Origin: Cladopsammia gracilis
Taxonomy: Eukaryota; Cnidaria; Anthozoa; Scleractinia; Dendrophylliidae
NCBI GenBank assembly: GCA_022457155.1
Contig: JAJGOT010000163.1
Location: 1,381,001-1,445,000 of the forward strand
Direction of reading: 5' to 3'
Length of the DNA stretch: 64,000 nt
The stretch's first letter is position 1. Each line of letters starts with the position of its first letter. The position numbers and the translations under genes are program-made. Below are positions 1-9,175 of the stretch, in pieces. The notes under the pieces are model-generated. The model was given only the letters and a program-made list of their open reading frames with translations, ran no database searches and was not told the DNA's origin.

Positions 1-958
1 ATCTGAATCATGTTTGAATACATGTATTTGCAGTGTATTTGACGCCAACCGTTTTCATATTATTGTAAGTTAAACAATAATTTCTATAATTGCACAGAGA
101 ACCAGTCGAAATCTGATTTTTCTTTATCGATATGTTACAAAAGAACTAACAAAAAACCAATTCCATGTTTTTACAATTATGATGACGTATTTTCCTAAAT
201 TCCCAGAGGGTACTAGTTTTAAATCCATGCCGTTTTTATAGTTTTCTTTAACAGAAATCAATTCGAATTTGTCAATAAACCTAGAGAAAAATGCCTCTTC
301 TTTCACTTTATTTGTTCGTACTGATTGTCTTTTAAAGTTTAACCGGGTAGGGTATTTGATTGCTTATTTCAGATTCCATTGCACCTGGGTGCTGGGGGAG
401 ATTAATTTTTTCTTGTTTGCACATGACGTCATAAAAATTAAAACATCTAAATTATACATCCTACAAAGCTGTTTCTAACATGGTATGCAGATATCAGTGT
501 TACAATCCTTCACAGGTTTTAATGATGTTTTGCTTCCGATTAGTAAAGGTTTTAAATGTGTCACGCAATTCGTCACGCTATTTCAGTTATTTTTGCCTTA
601 TAGATGCTTATAAGGCGATTTAATGAACTTGTAGTGAATCCAATGTTTTGCGATGAGATGTTTTGCATAATTTAGACTATGAAGTTTTGGCCGCCATTCA
701 TCTTTGTGTCCAAATTAAGTGGGAGACAAAGATGGTCGCACCATACATTTTTACTAAAATTTTCTTATACTCTTTTGCCTGTCGAAAACATCTTGAACGA
801 AATGATCTTGCGCTTCAAAATTTAGTCCAGATGTGTAGTTTTAAACTTTCTACAATTCCATAAACATTTTAGAATCGAAATCCGTTTTTTAATGCTTCTG
901 AATTTTGGTATGATAAGTGCAAACCAAGAGTTCAAGTGAGTGGCTTGATCGAAAGAAG
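1..958. other. Host DNA left of Polinton 1, no gene seen
   Basis: AT-rich sequence with only short chance ORFs. No repeat with a partner in the window and no splice-flanked exon recognised. The target site GCGCT at 959-963 joins this to the sequence at 18255. Confidence 0.6.
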
Positions 959-963
959 GCGCT

Positions 964-1225
964 AGTAGTTGGGACGTTGGTGATTCGGGACCGCCCCCAA
1001 ACGCCCGAAAAAACGCTTATTTTGAGAACTCCCGAACACCTATGTTTCCGTGCCCCAGGACTCATTGCATTCGTCCTGGGGCACGGAAACATAGGTGTTC
1101 GGGAGTTCTCAAAATAAGCGTTTTTTCGGGCGTTTGGGGGCGGTCCCGGATGCACCAACGTCCCAACTACTCCCAGTGCTTGTGAATGCTGGTCCCGGCA
1201 CGAGACCACCAATTGAAGAAACCCC
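964..1225 (+). repeat. Left terminal inverted repeat of Polinton 1, with internal palindrome
   Basis: Begins AGTAGTTGGGACG. Within it, an arm of about 80-90 bp containing GGGACCGCCCC is followed by a short spacer (ctcattgcattcg) and then its own reverse complement, so each end can fold into a long hairpin. The palindrome is closed by the inverse of the first bases (CCAACTACT near 1171). The repeat runs on to the AGAAACCCC near 1225. The spacer is inverted at the other end, so the two TIRs are true mirror copies. Confidence 0.95.
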
Positions 1226-1247
1226 ACCACCGCATATACCAACCAAC

Positions 1248-4200
1248 ATGGCAATGACACAGAGGCCCGATACGAGACCAGCAATTGGAGAAAATGAAAT
1301 CCCTGTATATAACATGGAGGCTCAACGTCTTGACTTCAATCCAAGGAACCACGATTACTTCGGCAATTCGCTGCATGGTTATAAGATGAATGTCCCTGAT
1401 GATTACCAAATCAAGGATCTGAATTCATTCTTCATAACTAATAAGGCGGCCATTCTACAGACAATTGCACGCGAAGTCACAGAGCTTGGCGGGGTGAAGG
1501 TCACTTTGTCATTCGATGTTCACTTTTCAATGGCAGGTGCTAACAATCGAGAAATGAATCACTTCTTTTGGAACATCAACCCACTGATTGTGACACATAT
1601 CTATAAGCTGCGAGAGGAAGGCTTCCTAGAAGACATTGTGAATGGTTTTAAGGAAGAGATTGCTAGATGGCAGCAGTTGGGTTCTGGTTGGGTGGTTGAT
1701 AAAATCAAAACCGTTTACCTTGAATTCGGGTTGTACAAGCCTATACGAGGCGGTACATTTATCCCAACACCATCAAAACTCAGGTCGAAGCAGGCAATCA
1801 TCAATGTGAAGAACATAGACAATCAGTGTCTACGTTGGGCACTGCGATCGGCATTGTTCCCTGCCGAGGCGCATTCAGACAGACCAGGAAGTTATCCCAT
1901 TGATGATGGTCTAGACTGCACTGGAGTTGATTTTCCAACGCCATTGAGTCAGATTACTAAGGTTGAACGTCAAAACAACCTTGCAATCAACGTTTATGGC
2001 TGGAAAAACAACAAGGTGGCTGTAATCAGAGTCAGTGAGCAAGAGGATCCCAATCTGCGAAGGATTAATCTGATGTTGCTCACAGACATACACACTTCGC
2101 ATTATTGTTACATCAAGAGCATGAGCAGACTTCTACACAGTGAGTTCAATGTTGGACGTCGCATGCATCACTGTGACAGGTGTCTCCAACCCTTCTCTTC
2201 AGAAAGGGTTCTCACCGATCATCTATTCTATTGCAGGGGAGTCAAAGGCAGGCCGGCACGAGTTGAAATGCCCAAAGAAGGCGAAAACTTCCTCCACTTC
2301 AAGAACTTTCAGAACCAGATGAAGAAGCCTTGGGTTATTCATGCTGACTTTGAAAGCATTGTCGAAAAAGTCCACGGTTGCATACCAGACCCCCAACAGA
2401 GCAGTACAACTACGACATCCATACATAAACCCTGCGGGTTCTGCATGTTAGCTGTTCGATCTGATGGGGAGACAAAGGGCCCTTACCTATACAGAGGAGA
2501 GGACGCTGTGCCAGTCTTTCTTAATAGCCTTCAGCAGCTGGAAGCAGTGATCAGAGAAGAACTACAAGACAAGGTACCACTCTCAATGACGAGAAAGGAA
2601 TGGATTGAATTCAACCGCGCAACTGACTGCCACATCTGTAAGAAGTCTCTCACCAAGAGGAACCACAGGGATGCCACTGAATTATATGATCCAAACACAG
2701 GAGAATACATGGGCTTTATTCATCGCTTCACCAACAAATGTTATCAAAAGGCATTCAAAACTTACATCAATGGCGAGGATGGTGAATTAGAAGAGTTCCC
2801 ATTTGTTGGGCCAAGAAACAAATGGAAGCCCATCACAGAAAAATTATTCGAACAGGTCGACTGTCTTTTCTGCGGGGAGTCTCTAATCCAAGACTCTGTT
2901 CGAGACGCAGTCAAAGATCATTGCCACATTACAGGTAAGTATCGGGGTGCGGCTCACAGTTTTTGCAACATCAACTATTTCCGAACCAACCCGAAAACGG
3001 AAATAATCCCCGTAAACTTTCACAACTTGAAGGGTTATGATGCACACCACATTATGGGCGGAATTGCAAACATTCACTCCGATTTGACATGCATCCCCAA
3101 CAACATGGAGAAATACATCTCTTTCTCCCTCGGCAAGCTGAGGTTCATTGACAGCTTGCAGTTCATGCAGTCAAGCCTCAGTGCCCTGGTTGAAGCAAAC
3201 AAGCCAGAGTCCTTCACAATCACGGCAAGCTATATGGAGAACCAAGCCAAACGCAACCTTCTCCTGCAAAAAGGGATTTACCCATACGAATACATGGACT
3301 CATGGGCTCGATTCGAGGAGACCTCTCTCCCGCCTAAGGATGCCTTCTACAGCGAGCTTAAGAAGGAAGGCATCTCCGATAAGGAATACGCCCACGCGCA
3401 AAAAGTGTGGGAGGTATTTGGATGTAAGACGCTTGGAGATTACCACGATCTCTACCTCATGACAGATGTGCTTCTTCTGGCCGATGTTTTCGAGAACTTC
3501 AGAAAAACATGTCTGCAACATTACAAGCTTGACCCGGCACATTATTACACAAGCCCTGGCCTCTCATGGGACGCCCTTCTCAGGTATACGGACATCAACC
3601 TGGAGCTGCTCACAGATGTTGACATGCATCTCTTTGTTGAAAGAGGCTTGCGAGGTGGTATATCCATGGAGAGCAGGCGGTACTGCAAGGCTAATAACCC
3701 CTATCTTCACGATCACAACCCCAACGAAGAGTCAAGTTACATCATGTATCTAGACGCGAACAATCTCTATGGATGGGCCATGAGTCAGCCTCTCCCAGTT
3801 GGTAAATTCGCATGGTGCCCTGTCTTTCCAACACAACACCAGATCAGGAAGTGGAGGTCAAACAGAAAGATCGGTTACATCCTCGAGGTTGATCTTGAGT
3901 ACCCCGATGAGCTGCACGATGAGCACAACGCTTATCCTCTTGCCCCAGAAAGTCAGGCCGTTCCTAAGGCATGGATGTCTCCATATCAAAGGGCCTTGGC
4001 AGAGGGACAGTCAGAAGACAAGACACAGAAGCTGCTCCTTACCCTAAACAAGAAATCTCGGTATGTGTTGCATTACAGAAATCTCCAGCAGTACCTGGAT
4101 CTGGGAATGAAGTTGACGAAAATTCACAAAATGCTCAAGTTCGAGCAGAGGGCTTGGATGGAGCCATACATCTCCCTGAACACCGAGCTCAGAAAGAAGG

Positions 4201-5018
4201 CCACTTCCGATTTTGAGAAGAACTTCTTCAAGCTCATGAACAACTCAGTCTTCGGTAAGACAATGGAGAACCTCAGAAATCGAATCGACATGAAGCTTGT
4301 CCGATCGCACGAGCAAGACAAGATTAGAAAGCTTATCGCAAGCCCACTGTTTTCCAGAGCAACAGTCTTTGGAGCTAACATGGCGGGGATACAGATGCAC
4401 AGGGAGAAAATCCTCTTCAACCGCCCAGTCTACACAGGCATGTGCATCCTTGATCTTTCCAAAACACTGATGTATGATTTCTATTACAAACATCTCAAGC
4501 TGAAATATGGTCCACGCGTAGACCTACTTTACACAGACACAGACTCTCTGCTCCTCGAGATCAAGACGGATGATGTTTACAAAGACATGGAGAACCTTCG
4601 GGATGAACTTTACGACACGAGTGACTATCCCAAGGACCATCCACTCCACAGCCAGCTTAACAAGAAGGTCATTGGGAAGATGAAGGACGAGTGCGAGGGG
4701 GTGCCCATCTCAGAGGTTGTGTGTCTTCGCTCGAAGATGTACTCTATCTTACTAGAGGACGACAAAAACATCAAGAAAGCAAAGGGCACCACCAAGGTTG
4801 TCACAAAGAAAGAGATTACCCACCAGAATTACAAGGAAGCTCTTTTCGATCGGCGAGCCTTCAAGCATGGGATGGACAGGCTCCGAAGCAAAGGCCACCA
4901 AATCTTCGGTGAGCACATCACCAAGATAACACTCTCGCCCTTTGATTCAAAGCGCTGGATAAAAGACGATGGTGTCCATACGCTTGCATATGGTCACAAA
5001 GATACCGGAGGCAACTGA
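1248..5018 (+). CDS. Protein-primed type DNA polymerase B of Polinton 1
   Basis: Family B DNA polymerase expected to replicate the element from its ends. From the ATG at 1248 the product is 1256 aa. A C2H2-like finger (CDRCLQPF...DHLFYC) lies near residues 305-330. The exonuclease motif ADFES is near 365, a Cys/His cluster of endonuclease VII type (CLFCGE...DHCHITGKYRG) at about 538-575, and exonuclease motifs FHNLKGYDAHH and YHDLYLMTDVLLL near 590 and 731. Polymerase motifs are A (LDANNLYG) near 835, B (KLMNNSVFGKT) near 995 and C (YTDTDSL) near 1094. The frame is open back to 1095 inside the TIR. I prefer 1248 because an ATATA motif lies 10-14 nt upstream, as for the other genes. The 3' end overlaps the convergent integrase by 25 bp. 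Confidence 0.95.
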   Translation: MAMTQRPDTRPAIGENEIPVYNMEAQRLDFNPRNHDYFGNSLHGYKMNVPDDYQIKDLNSFFITNKAAILQTIAREVTELGGVKVTLSFDVHFSMAGANNREMNHFFWNINPLIVTHIYKLREEGFLEDIVNGFKEEIARWQQLGSGWVVDKIKTVYLEFGLYKPIRGGTFIPTPSKLRSKQAIINVKNIDNQCLRWALRSALFPAEAHSDRPGSYPIDDGLDCTGVDFPTPLSQITKVERQNNLAINVYGWKNNKVAVIRVSEQEDPNLRRINLMLLTDIHTSHYCYIKSMSRLLHSEFNVGRRMHHCDRCLQPFSSERVLTDHLFYCRGVKGRPARVEMPKEGENFLHFKNFQNQMKKPWVIHADFESIVEKVHGCIPDPQQSSTTTTSIHKPCGFCMLAVRSDGETKGPYLYRGEDAVPVFLNSLQQLEAVIREELQDKVPLSMTRKEWIEFNRATDCHICKKSLTKRNHRDATELYDPNTGEYMGFIHRFTNKCYQKAFKTYINGEDGELEEFPFVGPRNKWKPITEKLFEQVDCLFCGESLIQDSVRDAVKDHCHITGKYRGAAHSFCNINYFRTNPKTEIIPVNFHNLKGYDAHHIMGGIANIHSDLTCIPNNMEKYISFSLGKLRFIDSLQFMQSSLSALVEANKPESFTITASYMENQAKRNLLLQKGIYPYEYMDSWARFEETSLPPKDAFYSELKKEGISDKEYAHAQKVWEVFGCKTLGDYHDLYLMTDVLLLADVFENFRKTCLQHYKLDPAHYYTSPGLSWDALLRYTDINLELLTDVDMHLFVERGLRGGISMESRRYCKANNPYLHDHNPNEESSYIMYLDANNLYGWAMSQPLPVGKFAWCPVFPTQHQIRKWRSNRKIGYILEVDLEYPDELHDEHNAYPLAPESQAVPKAWMSPYQRALAEGQSEDKTQKLLLTLNKKSRYVLHYRNLQQYLDLGMKLTKIHKMLKFEQRAWMEPYISLNTELRKKATSDFEKNFFKLMNNSVFGKTMENLRNRIDMKLVRSHEQDKIRKLIASPLFSRATVFGANMAGIQMHREKILFNRPVYTGMCILDLSKTLMYDFYYKHLKLKYGPRVDLLYTDTDSLLLEIKTDDVYKDMENLRDELYDTSDYPKDHPLHSQLNKKVIGKMKDECEGVPISEVVCLRSKMYSILLEDDKNIKKAKGTTKVVTKKEITHQNYKEALFDRRAFKHGMDRLRSKGHQIFGEHITKITLSPFDSKRWIKDDGVHTLAYGHKDTGGN

Positions 5019-5983
5019 GTGCCCGGTGGCACAACCATCAACTCCTCACGCACAAATCCCCGTTTGGGTCCGTCGTACAGATAATAGACGGCCGGCGCAT
5101 CTGGCTTGGTGACAATTCTTTGTATTTGGTAGACTTTCAAAGACCAGATCGGATCAGTTGCCCGTCGACTACCCCCCTCAAGCTCACCGGGGTAATACAG
5201 ATATCTCAAATTGACTCCATGAGGGAGCTTCTTTTCATTCACCCCAACTGGTCTCAAATATGGTGTCGCTGGCTTTGCTGAGGTTGCTTTCTCTTTTATC
5301 GCTTGCGCGGGCTTCTTGCCAGTGAGTTGAGTCACTTCATTGTTCAAGGCCGAGATAACATCTGGCAATCTTTTAACCCAAGCGGTCGACCGGCCAGAGG
5401 GTAGATTCATTTCAACTGCGTACTGGTAACCAAACAATCGTTCAGCCAGGGTTCTGTTGAATCTTTCAACAATCCCTTGGTCTCTGTGGATATCAACACG
5501 CCCACGGCGAATGGTTGTTTTATGGGCCCCAGTCTCTTTAGTCACAGCTCCCATAAACTCTGTCCCCGGATCGACTTGCAACAGTTGTGGCCATTTCAAA
5601 GGCCCACGCCTGTAAATACGTGTCAACGCCTTAGAAACTTCATCAGACTCTTTCGAAGTCAATGGCTCTGCTGCTTTGTAACGGCTAGCCACATCAACAA
5701 CTGTCAAAGCATATTTGTAAACCTTTCGCCCATGGGGCAGTTTGTCGTGTGGCAAAAAAAGTAGATCTGCTTGATGCACTGCATTAGGGGTTTGAACATC
5801 AAACTTGGGTCGAGGGATGTGGCGCGGTGCGGGGTGATATACTTGCCAAAGGGCTTGTTTGACGAGCCATTTCTTTGCGACATCATCAGATACCTTGGCT
5901 GCTGCAGCTAGCTTTTTGACAGCGGCAAGGCCTTTCCAGTAGCCTTTGGGGCTGTAATAGATCTTTGAGAGTTTGGAGTCCAT
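4994..5983 (-). CDS. Retroviral-type (RVE) integrase of Polinton 1
   Basis: A 329-aa DDE integrase expected to insert the element's ends into host DNA and create the short target duplication. The catalytic triad is visible as D73 (QADLLF), D138 (QVDPGTEF) and E173 (GIVERFN), with the exact 35-residue D-to-E spacing of the retroviral/Polinton fold. The N-terminal 60 residues are basic. The C-terminal region after about residue 240 (LRYLYYPGELEGG) could be a small DNA-binding fold, but I see no clear chromodomain. A TATAATAT stretch abuts the ATG. Convergent with PolB. Confidence 0.93.
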   Translation of the reverse strand: MDSKLSKIYYSPKGYWKGLAAVKKLAAAAKVSDDVAKKWLVKQALWQVYHPAPRHIPRPKFDVQTPNAVHQADLLFLPHDKLPHGRKVYKYALTVVDVASRYKAAEPLTSKESDEVSKALTRIYRRGPLKWPQLLQVDPGTEFMGAVTKETGAHKTTIRRGRVDIHRDQGIVERFNRTLAERLFGYQYAVEMNLPSGRSTAWVKRLPDVISALNNEVTQLTGKKPAQAIKEKATSAKPATPYLRPVGVNEKKLPHGVNLRYLYYPGELEGGSRRATDPIWSLKVYQIQRIVTKPDAPAVYYLYDGPKRGFVREELMVVPPGTQLPPVSL

Positions 5984-5993
5984 ATATTATACA

Positions 5994-6347
5994 TTATTGT
6001 TCTTGTTCATCTGCTTTATCCAGCAGATCAAAGAGATAGTCTCTGACAGAGGTATCTTCTTGTAAAGCTTTGAAAGCGTTGAGAGCTTCTAACGGAGTCG
6101 CGTTTTCGTCCTTTACAATCTTTACATTTTTTTGAATCTTTTCTTCATAGGACTCCAGCTCTTTTTCGATATTTTCTTTGCCCATCTTGAGAGCAATGCG
6201 TAAGTCTAGCCGGGTTTGTCTTTCCTCATGTAGCAGTTGGTGAAAGGCTTTACGTAATTTGAGCATGCCGTAAAACCAAAGCCAAGTGAGACTCATAGCT
6301 CCGGTGATGTAGAGGACTCCTTTGTATACATTGCTTTCGTGACCCAT
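5994..6347 (-). CDS. Small membrane protein with coiled coil
   Basis: A 117-aa protein with one predicted transmembrane helix near residues 11-29 (VLYITGAMSLTWLWFYGML). A charged, heptad-like region follows (about 45-80), then an acidic tail. No family recognised. It stops 10 nt upstream of the integrase start and begins a run of small minus-strand genes, each with its own TATA-like motif (here ATATAC about 5 nt before the ATG). By position it could be a virion membrane or core component, but that is inference only. Confidence 0.75.
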   Translation of the reverse strand: MGHESNVYKGVLYITGAMSLTWLWFYGMLKLRKAFHQLLHEERQTRLDLRIALKMGKENIEKELESYEEKIQKNVKIVKDENATPLEALNAFKALQEDTSVRDYLFDLLDKADEQEQ

Positions 6348-6368
6348 GGTTGTATATGTAAGATTTTT

Positions 6369-6806
6369 TTACAGAAGGCGATAGGCCGCATACCCACCTG
6401 CAAGAAGGGTGCCTCCAATAAACGCAAGTTCACCAGTCTGCTGTTGCTTGCTGGGCTTATAGAAGTCCGAGAACTCAGGCTCTTTATAATCTTTGATTTG
6501 TTTATCAGGTTGCGATTTATGCATTTGGTTATACAAGACCAGGGCTTGGTCAGTGGTTTGAAAGTTTTGGCTAGCTTGGTGTTTAATTCGATCGTTGGCT
6601 GCAATCCAATCGAGGAGCTTAGTGCGGTCCTTCTGGTATTTGGCGTAAGCCGCTTGGTATTGTTCCAGAGCTTTGTCATGCCGGATTTTCTCATCCATTG
6701 CTGCCTTTCCGTTATCACCAGATAGATATTTCGCGAGATAATTGCCGCCAGTGAAAGCTGCAGCATTCAAAACAGCACCAAGGGCCATTATTGCAATGCT
6801 GGCCAT
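6369..6806 (-). CDS. Small protein with two hydrophobic ends
   Basis: A 145-aa protein with a hydrophobic N-terminus (MASIAIMALGAVLNAAAF), a Tyr/Lys/Gln-rich helical centre and a Gly-rich hydrophobic C-terminus (LAFIGGTLLAGGYAAYRLL). Both ends could insert in a membrane. The family is not recognised. A GTATAC motif precedes the ATG. The layout resembles other small structural genes of Polintons, but no function can be assigned. Confidence 0.75.
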   Translation of the reverse strand: MASIAIMALGAVLNAAAFTGGNYLAKYLSGDNGKAAMDEKIRHDKALEQYQAAYAKYQKDRTKLLDWIAANDRIKHQASQNFQTTDQALVLYNQMHKSQPDKQIKDYKEPEFSDFYKPSKQQQTGELAFIGGTLLAGGYAAYRLL

Positions 6807-6831
6807 TGTGGTTGTGTGTATACATATGGTT

Positions 6832-7053
6832 TTACATATTGTCTGGGAGGATTTTCTGGTCCTCGAGATATTTCTTCAGCGCGATGCTGCCAGCCATGAC
6901 GGCTGTGAACTTGACGTAGTTCATCAAGCTTGCACTGGGGTCGGCAGTGAAGTTTTCTTTGATGGCCTTTTTACCAATCCAACCAATACCAGCGACAAGG
7001 CCAGTTATTGTTGCGGCGTCGAGGATAGACTTTACAAGCTTATTGTCAGCCAT
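6832..7053 (-). CDS. 73-aa small hydrophobic protein
   Basis: A 73-aa protein with two apolar helices, near residues 12-28 (ATITGLVAGIGWIGKKA) and 44-60 (MNYVKFTAVMAGSIAL), separated by a short polar loop. Function unknown. The ORF is supported by its own ATATGTATAC motif upstream and by its fit in the evenly spaced series of minus-strand small genes between the integrase and the ATPase. Confidence 0.7.
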   Translation of the reverse strand: MADNKLVKSILDAATITGLVAGIGWIGKKAIKENFTADPSASLMNYVKFTAVMAGSIALKKYLEDQKILPDNM

Positions 7054-7084
7054 GGTTTGTGTGCAGTATACATATGTGTTTTTT

Positions 7085-7567
7085 TTATTCCATTTTTTTA
7101 AGTCCTTGTCTTACCGAAATTCTAGATGGGGGTTGTTCAGGTGGTGGGGTCGGTGTGTTTGCTGGTGTTGCTGGTGTATTTGTTTTGTGGCCAAGCTTTT
7201 GCATTATGGCTTCGCGTTGGTAATACACACCCATAAAAGAGACAATCAACCCTCCAACACCCAGAATATAAAAGATTGAGTTGCTGTTGGTGTCAGTTGT
7301 TGTGTTAGTTGTTGAGGGTTCACTTGTTGTGACACCACCAGATGGTGATGGTGTGGAAGCGGCCTTTTGTGCTTCGGCCATTTTCTTTGCTTCACGGGCC
7401 AGGCGGTTGCGCTCTGCTAGCCTTTTGCCAGAAGCAACACGGCCGGGGTTCTTTTCTGTTGCAGGCTTTGTTTTCGGGGCCTCAGAGGTAACGCGTGCAG
7501 GTGTTGGAGTTGGTGTTGGTGTTGGAGTTTGAGTTTCTTCAGGAATCGCCTCGAGTGGTGTGGTCAT
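7085..7567 (-). CDS. Pro/Thr-rich protein with one membrane helix
   Basis: A 160-aa protein with a low-complexity N-terminus of Thr-Pro repeats, a basic Ala/Lys/Arg segment (about 45-70), a Ser/Thr-rich linker, a transmembrane helix near 98-115 (IFYILGVGGLIVSFMGVYY) and a second Pro/Thr-rich tail. The composition suggests an exposed, possibly glycosylated or scaffold-like virion protein. That is inference. A TATATATAC motif ends a few bases before the ATG. Confidence 0.7.
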   Translation of the reverse strand: MTTPLEAIPEETQTPTPTPTPTPARVTSEAPKTKPATEKNPGRVASGKRLAERNRLAREAKKMAEAQKAASTPSPSGGVTTSEPSTTNTTTDTNSNSIFYILGVGGLIVSFMGVYYQREAIMQKLGHKTNTPATPANTPTPPPEQPPSRISVRQGLKKME

Positions 7568-7606
7568 AGTGGGTATATATATGATTTTTGAAAATTTGGC
7601 CAGGTG

Positions 7607-7686
7607 TGCTGACAGGTTTCACCTAGGTTCCGCCCAGGTTCCGCACAGGTTCCGCACAGGTTCCGCCCAGGTTCCGCCCAGGTTCC
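7607..7686. repeat. 11-bp tandem repeat between two Polinton genes
   Basis: About seven copies of CAGGTTCCGCC/CAGGTTCCGCA fill the gap between the start of the Pro/Thr-rich gene and the stop codon of the 200-aa gene. On the coding strand the unit is GGAACCTGGGC and begins just after the TGA at 7688. Confidence 0.9.
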
Positions 7687-7687
7687 T

Positions 7688-8290
7688 TCAAGGTCCCAGC
7701 CCAACTTCATCAAAGCCCTCGAGTGGATAACCTTCACTGTCTCTGCTTGGATGTGTGGGTTGTGGTTCCAATTCTATTAAGTCAGGCTTGTGATCAGGCT
7801 CTCGTTCAAACTTGACGTGTTTTGTTGTGATGAGAGCAGCATTGGCAAGTGCCAGCCATCGTCCGCATCTCAGGGCAAGACCTCCAGCAAGATTTGACAG
7901 CTCCTGGTAGATGATGTAATCATTTTTGAGTTCTTTCTGTAATTCCTTGACATCATCAAGGTCGACCACCATGCCAACTCCTTTGGACAAGAGCATTATG
8001 GCTGAATCAACTAGGGATTCTGTTGTCTTGTTGCCGACATAGGCCTCGTACCTTTTGATGTACTTGTCAACGTCCTTGTCTGAAAGGCGCTTCACATGAT
8101 CGTGTGTAAGCTGCACGCCGATAGATTCTTTGGCCTTGCCGGTTGAAACAAGGATTGCCAGCTTCTCACGTTTGGCAGGAATGCCATCGTCACACACGAG
8201 ACCTGTGGGAGGTGCGGTATCAGGGGCAGCCTCCAGCATCTGCATTACTTCGCTCAAGTCGACCTGGTCTTCAGCTGCTTGTGCCATCAT
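7688..8290 (-). CDS. Polinton protein of unknown function, 200 aa
   Basis: A soluble, acidic protein of 200 aa (199 if the second Met is used) with helical, Leu/Asp/Lys-rich central sequence (about 60-150) and no membrane helix in the first half. A moderately hydrophobic stretch (LAGGLALRCGRWLALANAALI) lies near 135-155. No catalytic motif seen. It lies upstream of an 11-bp tandem repeat that could act as a 3' element. A TATATAC motif lies about 8 nt before the start. Confidence 0.7.
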   Translation of the reverse strand: MMAQAAEDQVDLSEVMQMLEAAPDTAPPTGLVCDDGIPAKREKLAILVSTGKAKESIGVQLTHDHVKRLSDKDVDKYIKRYEAYVGNKTTESLVDSAIMLLSKGVGMVVDLDDVKELQKELKNDYIIYQELSNLAGGLALRCGRWLALANAALITTKHVKFEREPDHKPDLIELEPQPTHPSRDSEGYPLEGFDEVGLGP

Positions 8291-8313
8291 CAGGGGTATA
8301 TATGTGTATTTTT

Positions 8314-8553
8314 TTAATTTTCGATAATTCTCTTGATTGCTGGTAAAAGAGTTTCAATCTCACGTATAAGCCCCGCCATGGTGTCTGGCATAGAATTCAA
8401 CCGCAAGGGATATCTGTTGAGAAGCATAAGGCGCAGATTTTCCTCACTAGCGGCTTTGATAATTTTGTTTTGTGTATCAAGTGTGTGTTTGTGCAATTCA
8501 TCCAAAAGCTGTGAAAGCACAGTGAGCTTGTGTAGGCTGGTTGGTGCATCCAT
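8314..8553 (-). CDS. 79-aa helical protein upstream of ATPase C-terminus
   Basis: The frame is open further upstream, but the likely start is the ATG at 8553, preceded directly by ATATATATC as for other genes of the element. The 79-aa product (MDAPTSLHKLTVLSQLL...) is Leu/Ile-rich and looks fully helical, possibly coiled-coil. It ends 24 nt before the 200-aa gene starts. Function unknown. Confidence 0.65.
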   Translation of the reverse strand: MDAPTSLHKLTVLSQLLDELHKHTLDTQNKIIKAASEENLRLMLLNRYPLRLNSMPDTMAGLIREIETLLPAIKRIIEN

Positions 8554-8575
8554 GATATATATTTGTGTGTGTATT

Positions 8576-9175
8576 TTAAATCTTGTACTCAATTCCATAC
8601 GGGTACCTAAGAGAGAAAACCAGGTGGGAGAACTTGCGGGATTTGAGCCTTGCGATAAACTCTTTGTACTCCTCATGGGAGAGCTCGCCGGCATAGTCTT
8701 CGAAGATGGCCTTAGTTGTCTTGCTGGAGGGTGTGTAAAAGAGCACGATCGCTGCAATGTTATCACGATATGGCTTAGCTATGCTGGTGATCTGCTGTGT
8801 CAAGACCCACACGGATATGCCGTCATGCCTTGCGCTGAACCCCAGATTGACCAGCTGGCTCGTGCGGCCTTTGACATCTTTTGAGGCTGCGCAGTCATCG
8901 AGAATGAATAAAGTGTTAGTGCCTGTGAAAAAGTAGCTCGCCTCCTTCAACCAGTCTTCGATTTTATGCTGTTGGCAGATAATCACAAAGATGTGCGGAT
9001 CGCGGTCCACGAAGCCATTGTATGTCTTGTTCTTGACAAATGTGGGGCAGAATAAAACAATGTAATCAAAACAACCCCTAAAGGGGCCGCGCAGTTGGTT
9101 TAAAAGATACTGTGTCTTGCCAGAGTTGGTGGGGCCCACGATTAGTGCATTGAATGGCAACTTTCTTGGGTCCAT
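8576..9175 (-). CDS. FtsK/HerA-type genome packaging ATPase
   Basis: Expected to pump element DNA into a capsid. From the ATG at 9175 it is 199 aa. Walker A is GPTNSGKT (residues 14-21), Walker B LFILDD (89-94), and VLTQQ (about 125-129) fits the sensor or polar motif of A32-like viral ATPases. The ATG at 9175 has only a weak AATATA upstream. The neighbouring 5' ORF (9078-9332) has the strong TATA and overlaps by 98 nt in another frame. Either 9175 is the true start, or the gene begins at 9332 and one base near 9165-9170 shifts the frame. Confidence 0.92.
   Translation of the reverse strand: MDPRKLPFNALIVGPTNSGKTQYLLNQLRGPFRGCFDYIVLFCPTFVKNKTYNGFVDRDPHIFVIICQQHKIEDWLKEASYFFTGTNTLFILDDCAASKDVKGRTSQLVNLGFSARHDGISVWVLTQQITSIAKPYRDNIAAIVLFYTPSSKTTKAIFEDYAGELSHEEYKEFIARLKSRKFSHLVFSLRYPYGIEYKI

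Noticed and set aside
1095..1247. Polymerase start inside the TIR at 1095
   Set aside because: The frame is open, but the first 51 codons translate the terminal palindrome. The ATG at 1248 has the element's usual TATA spacing.
889..1284. 131-codon minus-strand ORF at the left TIR
   Set aside because: Mirror image of the same TIR translation as at 17934-18566.
6293..6766. 157-codon minus-strand ORF overlapping the small membrane genes
   Set aside because: Out-of-frame shadow of 6369-6806, which has the TATA motif and better composition.
8333..8884. 183-codon plus-strand ORF
   Set aside because: Antisense shadow of the ATPase and 79-aa genes.
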